Assembly (NCBI GenBank): GCA_014384665.1
Contig: JACNFI010000001.1
Span: 1-8,740 of the forward strand
Length of the DNA stretch: 8,740 bases
Source of the DNA: Candidatus Cloacimonadota bacterium
GTDB taxonomy: Bacteria > Cloacimonadota > Cloacimonadia > JGIOTU-2
Direction: 5' to 3'
In this document: positions 1 to 5,227 of the stretch, piece by piece
Position numbering within the stretch: position 1 is the stretch's first letter
Layout of the letters: every line of letters starts with the position of its first letter
The notes under the pieces: generated by a model
What the model was told of the DNA's origin: nothing
Seen by the model: the letters and a program-made list of their open reading frames with translations, nothing else
The model's database searches: none
Position numbers and translations under genes: made by a program

Positions 1-1
1 T

Positions 2-397
2 GACGAAAATGGAGAACTTATTCTTCTTGAAGATAAATTTAGTAATATTACAAAAACATATGTGGATATGCATCCAGAATTAAGGACTAAAGAAGGAATA
101 TTATCTTATTTACAAGGTGAATGGAATTTTGGTAAAATTCAAAATGATTCTTTAACACCTATAGGAGATACATCTAGTTGTTTAATTGAGTGCAGTAATA
201 ATTTTGTGTATAAAGAAATTCATATTAATAATAGTAAATATGTATTTGAATATAAACTTAAAATAAAATCATCTGTACGTTTTAATAGATATTGGCATAA
301 AGAAAAACCAGTATGTATTGTTATAGATGAAAAAATTAAAACTATTTTTAAAGGCGATCTCTATGATAAAGCAAGAAGACGAATTAATCTAGAATAG
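2..397 (+). CDS. 3' part of an unrecognised gene, cut by the window edge
   Basis: An open frame runs from the first bases of the window to a TAG at 395-397. A GTG at 62 could serve as a start, but the frame is open upstream of it with plausible protein sequence (DENGELILLEDKFSNITKTY), so the gene most likely begins outside the window. The visible 131 residues are soluble and mixed-charge, rich in Asn, Ile and Lys, with no membrane segment and no metal-binding cluster. A basic tail (DKARRRINLE) ends the protein. I do not recognise a family. It points away from the minus-strand oxidative stress genes and is separated from rbr by about 320 bases, so there is no functional link to read from context. 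Confidence that it is coding is moderate, resting on frame length and ordinary amino acid composition. Confidence 0.55.
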   Translation, partial: DENGELILLEDKFSNITKTYVDMHPELRTKEGILSYLQGEWNFGKIQNDSLTPIGDTSSCLIECSNNFVYKEIHINNSKYVFEYKLKIKSSVRFNRYWHKEKPVCIVIDEKIKTIFKGDLYDKARRRINLE

Positions 398-721
398 GAT
401 ATGATGCCTAATCACCTCTTCAACTACCAGAAAAACAGCGAGTTTTTGAATTTTTTAGTTAAGACATCATTAAAAAGGCAATCAAGTAATTTATAGTTTG
501 TTAGCATTTTGCGTTTCTGCAGGTGAGCTTATCATTAGCCTCTTTAATACTTGCTATTGATGGGTAAATTTACAAAATTGAACCATATGTTTGAAATGAG
601 TGGTTTACCCCGTTAGATAAAAAATTATTAATCAAGCAACATCTGTGATATTTACTATTAACTAACGGGGTGAAGATTACAAACCTGAACCAGCGAAAAT
701 GTTTTTATTTAATTTCAACCT
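398..721. other. Gene-free stretch between the partial gene and rbr
   Basis: No credible coding frame is seen on either strand. It holds a weak hairpin about 33 bases after the upstream stop (AAAAAC at 431-436 pairing with GTTTTT at 442-447, followed by a T-rich run), which might end transcription of the partial gene but has only one G-C pair. It also holds the long inverted repeat at 604-674 described separately. The rest shows nothing recognisable. Plus-strand partial gene and minus-strand rbr converge here, so terminators are expected. Confidence 0.5.
604..674. repeat. Inverted repeat with CCCCGTTAG...CTAACGGGG ends, 3' of rbr
   Basis: ACCCCGTTAG at 607-616 is the exact reverse complement of CTAACGGGGT at 662-671. 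The pairing extends to 604/674 with one G-T wobble, and the arms enclose an AT-rich 45-base interior. The element starts about 50 bases beyond the rbr stop. Its outer ends (CCCCGT and ACGGGGTGAA) are identical to those of the element at 1438-1498 beyond dfx, so the two look like members of one family. It has no canonical U-tract, so calling it a terminator would be a guess. Confidence 0.6.
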
Positions 722-1309
722 TTAATAATTCTCCACAAACAACTCAAAATATTCTCTCGGATGGGCACAAACAGGACATTGTTCCGGTGCTTCAATAGAT
801 TCAACAATATGACCACAATTTCTGCATTTCCAGAAAACTTTTCCTTCTTTTTTGAATACAGTATGTTCTTTTACATTCTTGAGTAACTTTCTGTATCTTT
901 CCTCGTGCCTTTTTTCAACGAGAGCAACCAATTGGAATGTTTTAGCTATTTCTGGGAAATTTTCTTCTTCGGCAACTTTTGCAAAGGAAGGATATAAATC
1001 TGTCCATTCTTCGTTTTCACCATTTGCCGCATATTCAAGATTATTCAAGGTATCTGCATAAGCAACAGGATAACCTGCATTGATTTCAATTACATTTTCA
1101 TTTAAACCAAATTTAACCAGATGTTTCAAGAAAAGTTTTGCATGTTCTTTTTCATTATCAGCTGTTTCCATGAAAATCTCTTCAATCTGTCTGAATCCTT
1201 CTTTTCTGGCAACAGAAGCGTAATAAGTATAACGCATCCTTGCTTGGGATTCACCAGCAAAGGATTTCATTAAATTTTCTGCTGTTTTTGTCCCTTTTAG
1301 GTTTTTCAT
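722..1309 (-). CDS. rbr: Rubrerythrin
   Basis: A cytoplasmic non-haem diiron peroxidase that reduces hydrogen peroxide to water using electrons from rubredoxin-type carriers. The 195 residues match the full family length. The N-terminal four-helix ferritin-like domain (about 1-145) carries the diiron ligands by family alignment: E20 in GESQAR, E53 and H56 in the EKEH motif, E98 and E101, and E132 with H135 in EKRH. The C-terminal rubredoxin domain (about 155-195) has C162, C165, C178 and C181 in CRNCG and CPVCAHP. The ATG at 1309 has an AGGAG ribosome binding site six bases upstream. The gene is last in the minus-strand oxidative stress series, 208 bases after dfx, and may have its own promoter since the gap holds repeats and a palindrome. 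It would remove the peroxide that desulfoferrodoxin produces. The family call is very secure; the cellular electron donor (Hrb or a free rubredoxin) is inferred. Confidence 0.97.
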   Translation of the reverse strand: MKNLKGTKTAENLMKSFAGESQARMRYTYYASVARKEGFRQIEEIFMETADNEKEHAKLFLKHLVKFGLNENVIEINAGYPVAYADTLNNLEYAANGENEEWTDLYPSFAKVAEEENFPEIAKTFQLVALVEKRHEERYRKLLKNVKEHTVFKKEGKVFWKCRNCGHIVESIEAPEQCPVCAHPREYFELFVENY

Positions 1310-1329
1310 CTTTTTCTCCTAAATTTTGC

Positions 1330-1356
1330 CACGAACAAGCACGAACTCTCACGAAC
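1330..1356. repeat. Three CACGAAC units at exact 10-bp period upstream of rbr
   Basis: CACGAAC occurs at 1330-1336, 1340-1346 and 1350-1356, so the units fall on one face of the helix. They sit in the presumed rbr leader, 20-47 bases before the start codon. Related sequence (CACGAAAGTTCACAAA) lies before the ferritin-like gene at 2664-2679, and a CACAAAG version precedes the glycosylase gene. This resembles a dispersed intergenic repeat more than a protein-binding array, but either is possible. Confidence 0.6.
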
Positions 1357-1366
1357 TTATCATTTT

Positions 1367-1381
1367 ATTTTGAATCAAAAT
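1367..1381. promoter_or_regulatory. 15-bp palindrome with 7-1-7 symmetry upstream of rbr (possible operator)
   Basis: ATTTTGA-A-TCAAAAT is a perfect inverted repeat with one central base, about 58 bases before the rbr start. Fur-family regulators, including PerR, bind 7-1-7 symmetric boxes. The half-site here does not match the classical PerR half-site TTATAAT well, and no clear -35/-10 pair was found around it, so this is only a candidate. Confidence 0.25.
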
Positions 1382-1437
1382 CTTTCTTCTATCTCAAAGA
1401 AATCTCGCAAAAAAATGTTAGTGTTTGTTAGTTCTTG

Positions 1438-1498
1438 CCCCGTGAAATAACAGCGAAAGAAATGATTGCTGATTAGAATATAAAAATATTTCACGGGG
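1438..1498. repeat. Inverted repeat with CCCCGTGAAATA arms, 3' of dfx
   Basis: CCCCGTGAAATA at 1438-1449 is the exact reverse complement of TATTTCACGGGG at 1487-1498, giving a 12-bp stem around a 37-base interior. The interior contains a smaller nested pair (CAGC at 1451-1454 with GCTG at 1468-1471). It lies about 20 bases beyond the dfx stop and shares its ends (CCCCGT, ACGGGGTGAA) with the element beyond rbr. It may act as a transcript-end hairpin or be a small mobile palindromic repeat. Confidence 0.65.
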
Positions 1499-1517
1499 TG
1501 AATTTGTGGCTATTTAA

Positions 1518-1895
1518 TTAACTTTTCCACAAACCGTGAATGTTACAATATTCTCTCGCTGAGATTTCTTTTCCTTCTACATAAAATTCCGCTTCTGGTT
1601 TATCTCCGGGATTTAAGAACTGCTTGTAAGATTTGCCATCAACAAGTAATTCAATCCATTCAATATAATGCTTTTCTTCCATTGGGTGAGCAGTATTTTC
1701 ACCAACTTTGACAATTACTTTTCTATCCTCTTTTTTTATGAACGGAACATGTTTTTCAACAGCCGAATCTTCTGTCTTTTCTTTCATAAGTTTCATAGGT
1801 TTTCCACAGCAGATGAGTTCTCCTTTACCGCCGTGAAGCATTTCTACAATATTTCCACAAATATCACATTTGTAGATTTCCATTCTTTTTGTCAT
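1518..1895 (-). CDS. dfx: Desulfoferrodoxin (two-iron superoxide reductase)
   Basis: Reduces superoxide to hydrogen peroxide in the cytoplasm without making O2, using rubredoxin-type electron donors. The product has 125 residues, the usual length. The N-terminal desulforedoxin domain binds a rubredoxin-like iron with C10, C13, C29 and C30 (CDIC and CCGKP). The catalytic domain has the EKHVP motif with K48 and ligand H49, then H70, H76, C117 and H120 (YCNIHGLW), which is the complete His4-Cys centre. A longer frame begins at 1934, but the ATG at 1895 follows a perfect GGAGG by six bases and gives the standard N terminus, so it is preferred. The 5' leader shares the motif TGGCTAAAC with the leader of the ferritin-like gene. 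It lies between that gene and rubrerythrin, which would consume the peroxide made here. A small stem (TTAGAT/ATCTAA, 1935-1953) sits about 40 bases upstream of the start. Confidence 0.97.
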   Translation of the reverse strand: MTKRMEIYKCDICGNIVEMLHGGKGELICCGKPMKLMKEKTEDSAVEKHVPFIKKEDRKVIVKVGENTAHPMEEKHYIEWIELLVDGKSYKQFLNPGDKPEAEFYVEGKEISAREYCNIHGLWKS

Positions 1896-1978
1896 TTTAT
1901 ACCTCCATAATTGTTTAGCCATAAAAACATCCAATTAGATAGTGAACATCTAACAGGGCAGGCACGAAAATACATAAA

Positions 1979-2166
1979 ATAAATAGTCATAAGCTACTTC
2001 GTAGCGTCAAATGATTCGCCAATTGGCGAATCGTCATAAATAGTCATAAGCTACTTCGTAGCGTCATTTGTAGTCAGAACCCAATGACCTAATGACTTAA
2101 TGACAGCGAACGAAGTGAGCATTATGACAGCGAAGCGTTATGACTTCTGCCATGATGTGGCTTATT
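1979..2166. repeat. Mosaic of hairpin words and GTCAT/ATGAC boxes, copy 1
   Basis: This fills most of the gap between the ferritin-like gene and dfx. A 31-bp sequence containing the hairpin GCTAC-TTC-GTAGC is repeated exactly at 1979-2009 and 2036-2066. Between them lies an 18-bp perfect palindrome (ATTCGCCAATTGGCGAAT, 2013-2030). Then come three octamers YYAATGAC at 2081-2104 and two more words (AGCGAACGAAGTGAGC and AGCGAAGCGTT), each bounded by ATGAC. Bases 2007-2091 match 2693-2777 at 83 of 85 positions, and 2120-2166 match 2812-2858 with three differences, so this is a second copy of the element downstream of fprA. It runs into the ferritin-like stop codon. Confidence 0.85.
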
Positions 2167-2638
2167 TCATTTTTCTTTTGATTTCAGATAATTTTACTAC
2201 ATGCCGTCGCTCTTCTTCAATAATATTTTTGATTAATTCTTTTTGATGAGCAAGTACGACATTTCTCATCTCCTGGTAATATAGGACAGAATCTAACTCT
2301 TTATCTATGGCGAATTGAATTGCTTCTAAAGCGTTGTGTATTTTTTCAACATCTTCATCAAATTTATTAATAGAAAAAAGTACATTATCAACATAGGCTC
2401 GCAGGTATTCAAAATATTCACCAGGATAGCTTTCGGGTGGTTCGTAGGTTTCAATTTGTGATAACATTTCTTTAAATGTTTTCTTATGAACTACTTCATC
2501 ATCTGCCAATAAAGCAAACAATTCTTTTACTTTTGGCTCGTCTAATTTTTTTGCCATTTGGCGATAAAATTTTTCTCCATTTTCTTCAATTCGTATTGCA
2601 AATTGATAGATTTCACTTGCATTGAATATATTACTCAT
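2162..2638 (-). CDS. Ferritin-like diiron protein (rubrerythrin-type, without rubredoxin domain)
   Basis: A 158-residue all-helical protein of the rubrerythrin/ferritin-like superfamily. Visible motifs are EENGEKFY near residue 19, an ExxH at E48-H51 (DDEVVH), a KELDSVLYY segment with E114, and a second ExxH at E143-H146 (EEERRH). This is the arrangement of a carboxylate-bridged diiron four-helix bundle. No CxxC is present, so there is no rubredoxin domain. Related proteins are thought to act in peroxide reduction or iron handling; which applies here cannot be read from sequence. A TTG at 2653 would extend the frame by five codons but lies on the SD. The ATG at 2638 has GGAGG eight bases upstream and is preferred. 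The gene lies between fprA and dfx and is bracketed on both sides by copies of the same mosaic repeat, as if it were an insertable or removable cassette. Confidence 0.88.
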   Translation of the reverse strand: MSNIFNASEIYQFAIRIEENGEKFYRQMAKKLDEPKVKELFALLADDEVVHKKTFKEMLSQIETYEPPESYPGEYFEYLRAYVDNVLFSINKFDEDVEKIHNALEAIQFAIDKELDSVLYYQEMRNVVLAHQKELIKNIIEEERRHVVKLSEIKRKMK

Positions 2639-2692
2639 TTTTTTATCCTCCAATAAGTTTAGCCACGAAAGTTCACAAAATACTTCGGAAAG

Positions 2693-2858
2693 TCATATGA
2701 TTCGCCAATTGGCGAATCGTCATAAATAGTCATAAGCTACTTCGTAGCGTCATTTGTAGTCAGAATCCAATGACCTACCTAATGACAGCGAAGCGTTATG
2801 ACGGCTTTAGCCATTATGACAGCGTAGCGTTATGACTTCTGGCATGATGTGGCTCATT
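2693..2858. repeat. Mosaic of hairpin words and GTCAT/ATGAC boxes, copy 2
   Basis: Homologous to the element at 1979-2166 and in the same orientation, occupying the gap between fprA and the ferritin-like gene. It keeps the 18-bp palindrome (2699-2716) and the GCTAC-TTC-GTAGC hairpin, but has one hairpin copy instead of two. Its right part carries a different set of words: AGCGAAGCGTT, GGCTTTAGCCATT and AGCGTAGCGTT, each followed by ATGAC. The difference in word content between otherwise near-identical copies is what marks it as modular. It stops exactly at the fprA stop codon. Confidence 0.85.
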
Positions 2859-4034
2859 TTATAATCCTTTATGTTTTTCAGAAATCTCATCTGCCAATTT
2901 TTCCAGTAGATTGAAATCTTCTTTTTTAGGACAACCTTTCACAAGAACATTTGAAAGAAGTTCCACTTTAAGATTTGTAAGCATTCCAGAAATTTGTTCA
3001 ATCATCCTGCCGCCCCAGCCATAAGAGCCAATTATAGAAGCGAATTTTACTTTTGGTCTAAGTGCATTTGCAAGATAAACAGCACTTACAATAGCAGGAT
3101 GAGGTCCAACTAAAACTGTCGGTGAAGCAATCACAATAGTCGCAACATCAACAAGCGATATTGCCAATTCACCAATATCAGTCTTTGTTAAATTAAATGG
3201 TTTTACAGTTATACCTCTCTCAATCAAAGCATCTATGAAGTAGTTCACCATTTTTTCTACACTTCCATGCATTGAAACATAAGGAATAATCACTTCATTT
3301 TTCACATCATCAGAAATCCAGTCTTTGTAAGCATTAATGATGAATTCTGGCTTATTGTAAATAGGACCGTGACTTGGAGCGATAATTTCAATATTCAGAT
3401 TGCTGATTTTTTCAATATGCTTTTTGATGTTATTTCTGAAAGGCATCATAATTTCTGCATAATAACGTTTTGCAGATTCATAAACTTTTGCTTCATCTTT
3501 TACAAAGAGATCGCTTGTTGCAAGATGGGAACCAAAAAGGTCACAAGTGAATAGAATTTTGTCCTCAATCAAGTAAGTGAGCATTGTTTCGGGCCAATGA
3601 ACCCAGGGTGCAAGAATAAATTTCAGATTTCTATCACCAAGTGAAATAGTATCTCCATCATTTACCACGATAAATTTTTCTTCTGAAATCAGCATCAAAT
3701 CCATTAGCATATTTTTACATTTTTGATTTGTTACAACTTTTGCATTCGGATAAAGTTCCAATATTTTCGGTATCGTTCCAGAATGGTCTTGCTCTGCATG
3801 ATTTGCAATGACATAATCAATTTTTTGCACATTCAATTTTTGAAGATTATTTATCAGTTCATTTTCTTTATGAGGGTCAACCGTATCAATTAATGCGGTT
3901 TTTTCAGAACCTTTTATCAGATAGGAGTTATAACTTGTTCCATCTGGAAGAGGAATGAGTTCGTCAAATAATCTTCTATCCCAATCAATTGCACCGACAG
4001 AGAAGACAACTGACTTTATTTTTCTTATAGCCAT
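2859..4034 (-). CDS. fprA: Flavodiiron protein (type A flavoprotein, O2/NO reductase)
   Basis: Reduces O2 to water, and in some family members NO to N2O, with electrons from a rubredoxin-type partner; cytoplasmic. The 391 residues match the two-domain core. The N-terminal metallo-beta-lactamase-like domain (about 1-245) has the ligand set H79, E81, D83, H84 (HAEQDHSG), H146, D165 (TCDLFGSH) and H222 (PSHGP). The C-terminal flavodoxin domain (about 248-391) binds FMN through the SMHGSVEKM phosphate loop and the later ASPTVLVGPHP and GSYGWGG loops. The start at 4034 follows AGGAGG by seven bases, and that SD is embedded in the last codons of hrb, leaving a two-base gap, so the genes are translationally linked. 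In acetogenic clostridia the Hrb family supplies electrons to FprA, which fits this pairing. The family is certain; preference for O2 over NO is inferred from the neighbouring peroxide and superoxide genes. Confidence 0.97.
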   Translation of the reverse strand: MAIRKIKSVVFSVGAIDWDRRLFDELIPLPDGTSYNSYLIKGSEKTALIDTVDPHKENELINNLQKLNVQKIDYVIANHAEQDHSGTIPKILELYPNAKVVTNQKCKNMLMDLMLISEEKFIVVNDGDTISLGDRNLKFILAPWVHWPETMLTYLIEDKILFTCDLFGSHLATSDLFVKDEAKVYESAKRYYAEIMMPFRNNIKKHIEKISNLNIEIIAPSHGPIYNKPEFIINAYKDWISDDVKNEVIIPYVSMHGSVEKMVNYFIDALIERGITVKPFNLTKTDIGELAISLVDVATIVIASPTVLVGPHPAIVSAVYLANALRPKVKFASIIGSYGWGGRMIEQISGMLTNLKVELLSNVLVKGCPKKEDFNLLEKLADEISEKHKGL

Positions 4035-4036
4035 TT

Positions 4037-4738
4037 TTAATCCTCCTGTAATTCAAACATATCTTTACTAACTCCACATACAGGGCAAACCCAGTCATCA
4101 GGAATATCTTCAAATGCTGTTCCCGGTTTTATTCCTGAATCAGGGTCTCCGACTTCCGGGTCATATACATAACCGCATACTGTGCATACATACTTCTTCA
4201 TTATTTTTTCCTCCTTCTTGATTTCTATTATTTTATCATTAATATATGTTGGGGCTGTTTTCGGTGCTTTACCTTTTTTAACTTTATGATAATAATCATA
4301 AGTCATCGGTTTCTTATCATTAAGAATGTCAGCATCAATAACTTTTCCAACAAAAACCGTGTGAGTGCCTACATCTAAATTATTTATAACCTCACATTCT
4401 AAATAAGCAACTGTATAATCAAGAACAATTGGAGAATTGGTTGCACCAATTTTATAGTTAACATCTTTGAATTTGTCTATATCTCTTCCTGATTTGAATC
4501 CAAAATTTCCAATAAATTTCATTGTCGCATCTTCTGACAAAATTGATACTGTAAAAATTCTGCTTTTCTTGATAAACTCGTGAGTGAGATTCTTTTTGTT
4601 TATACTTATGGCAAATGTTGGTGGTTCAGAAGTAATCTGAAAAACAGTATTTGCAATCTGCCCATTTATCTTATTATCTTTCTTGGATGATACAACATAT
4701 AATCCATAACTAATCTTGTGTAAAGTTTTTGGGTTCAT
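4037..4738 (-). CDS. hrb: High-molecular-weight rubredoxin (flavin reductase-rubredoxin fusion)
   Basis: NAD(P)H:FprA electron carrier of the Hrb type. Residues 1 to about 165 form an FMN-binding split-barrel flavin reductase domain, ending with the typical YHKVKKGKAPKTAPTY. After a short charged linker, residues 180-233 are a complete rubredoxin with iron ligands C185, C188, C218 and C221 (CTVCGY and CPVCG). The protein would take electrons from reduced pyridine nucleotide, pass them through FMN and the Fe(Cys)4 site, and deliver them to the flavodiiron protein encoded two bases downstream. The ATG at 4738 has AGGAG eleven bases upstream, which overlaps the end of perR eight bases away. An unusual feature is a perfect SD and ATG at the start of the rubredoxin domain, annotated separately. 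Confidence 0.95.
   Translation of the reverse strand: MNPKTLHKISYGLYVVSSKKDNKINGQIANTVFQITSEPPTFAISINKKNLTHEFIKKSRIFTVSILSEDATMKFIGNFGFKSGRDIDKFKDVNYKIGATNSPIVLDYTVAYLECEVINNLDVGTHTVFVGKVIDADILNDKKPMTYDYYHKVKKGKAPKTAPTYINDKIIEIKKEEKIMKKYVCTVCGYVYDPEVGDPDSGIKPGTAFEDIPDDWVCPVCGVSKDMFELQED
4199..4216 (-). promoter_or_regulatory. Internal ribosome binding site and in-frame ATG for a free rubredoxin
   Basis: Inside hrb, on the minus strand, AAGGAGG (4210-4216) precedes an in-frame ATG (4199-4201) by eight bases. This is a stronger site than the one used for hrb itself. Initiation there would give a 54-residue protein starting MKKYVC, the usual length and start of a stand-alone rubredoxin, ending at 4037. 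The site is coded by the linker residues KKEEKIM. It may allow production of both the fusion and the free carrier, which could serve rubrerythrin and desulfoferrodoxin, or it may be a relic of an older two-gene arrangement. Confidence 0.6.
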
Positions 4739-4746
4739 TTTATTTC

Positions 4747-5178
4747 TTACTCCTTTTTACTTTCTTTTTTCAAGCATTCTTTACATATCCCTTTAAAATA
4801 ACCATGCAGCTCTTTTATTTCATGTCCATCAACATATCCTTTTTTAAAATAGGGGCATTCAATTTCTATATCGTAAATTTTTCCACATTTTTCACACAAA
4901 AAATGATGATGCGATTTTGTCTTTCTATCATATCTCACTTCTGTTCCTGTTATGACTAATGGTAAAACAAGACCTTTTTCAGCAAACAGATTAAGAGCAT
5001 TATAAACAGTTGTTTTTGAAATTGTAGGTATTTCTTTTAAAACCTCATCATAAATCATATTCACAGTTGGATGATTGTTATTTTCTTCAAAATATTTGAT
5101 TATTCTCAATCTTTCATAAGTTGGCTTAATTTCCGCTATCTCTAAAATTTCCTTTAATTTTTTCATATTTGAAACCAT
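4747..5178 (-). CDS. perR: PerR-type peroxide-sensing repressor (Fur family)
   Basis: A Fur-family DNA-binding repressor of 143 residues. A winged-helix domain (about 1-80) contains the recognition segment TISKTTVYNALNLF. The dimerisation domain (about 85-143) holds the structural zinc site C95, C98, C132 and C135. The regulatory metal ligands of Bacillus PerR align with H36, D84, H90, H92 and D103 here. The Asp in RYDRKTKSHHH, where Fur proteins usually have Glu, favours a peroxide sensor over an iron sensor. It heads a tight cluster with hrb (8-base gap) and fprA, so it likely controls these genes. A predicted promoter and a PerR-box-like sequence lie just upstream. No good SD precedes the ATG at 5178, and a second ATG at 5166 is possible. 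Family certain, PerR subtype likely. Confidence 0.92.
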   Translation of the reverse strand: MVSNMKKLKEILEIAEIKPTYERLRIIKYFEENNNHPTVNMIYDEVLKEIPTISKTTVYNALNLFAEKGLVLPLVITGTEVRYDRKTKSHHHFLCEKCGKIYDIEIECPYFKKGYVDGHEIKELHGYFKGICKECLKKESKKE

Positions 5179-5185
5179 TACAAAT

Positions 5186-5200
5186 TTATAACAATAATAT
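5186..5200 (-). promoter_or_regulatory. PerR-box-like operator over the perR promoter
   Basis: The plus-strand sequence TTATAACAATAATAT matches the classical PerR box TTATAATNATTATAA at 11 of 14 defined positions. It covers the predicted -10 of perR and lies 8 bases before the start codon, the expected place for autorepression. The DNA is AT-rich, so chance matches of this quality are not rare (one occurs at 6630-6644), and only position and gene identity raise the odds. Confidence 0.4.
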
Positions 5201-5223
5201 AAAAGGAATTAAAACAATGTCAA
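5196..5223 (-). promoter_or_regulatory. Sigma-70-type promoter for perR-hrb-fprA
   Basis: On the minus strand a perfect TTGACA (-35, 5218-5223) is followed after 16 bases by TATATT (-10, 5196-5201). It lies in the 49-base gap between the glycosylase stop and perR. Transcription would begin around 5188-5190, giving a leader of only about ten bases, consistent with the absence of an SD before perR. Confidence 0.6.
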
Positions 5224-5227
5224 ATTT

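Noticed and set aside
604..674. Transposon or insertion sequence ends
   Set aside because: There is no transposase, the interior is only 45 bases, and no convincing target-site duplication was seen. It is kept as an inverted-repeat element only.
852..1061. Plus-strand frames over rbr, and similar frames over dfx, fprA, perR, the glycosylase and the Spy-like gene
   Set aside because: Each is an antisense shadow of a well-identified gene, with Phe/Ser-rich composition and no SD.
1896..1934. Longer dfx start at 1934
   Set aside because: The ATG at 1895 follows a perfect GGAGG by six bases and gives the standard 125-residue protein.
2639..2653. TTG start adding five residues to the ferritin-like protein
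   Set aside because: The TTG overlaps the GGAGG that serves the ATG at 2638.
1979..2858. CRISPR-like array
   Set aside because: Repeat boxes are only 5-7 bp, the words between them are palindromic and 5-17 bp long, and there is no regular 25-40 bp repeat or spacer and no cas gene.
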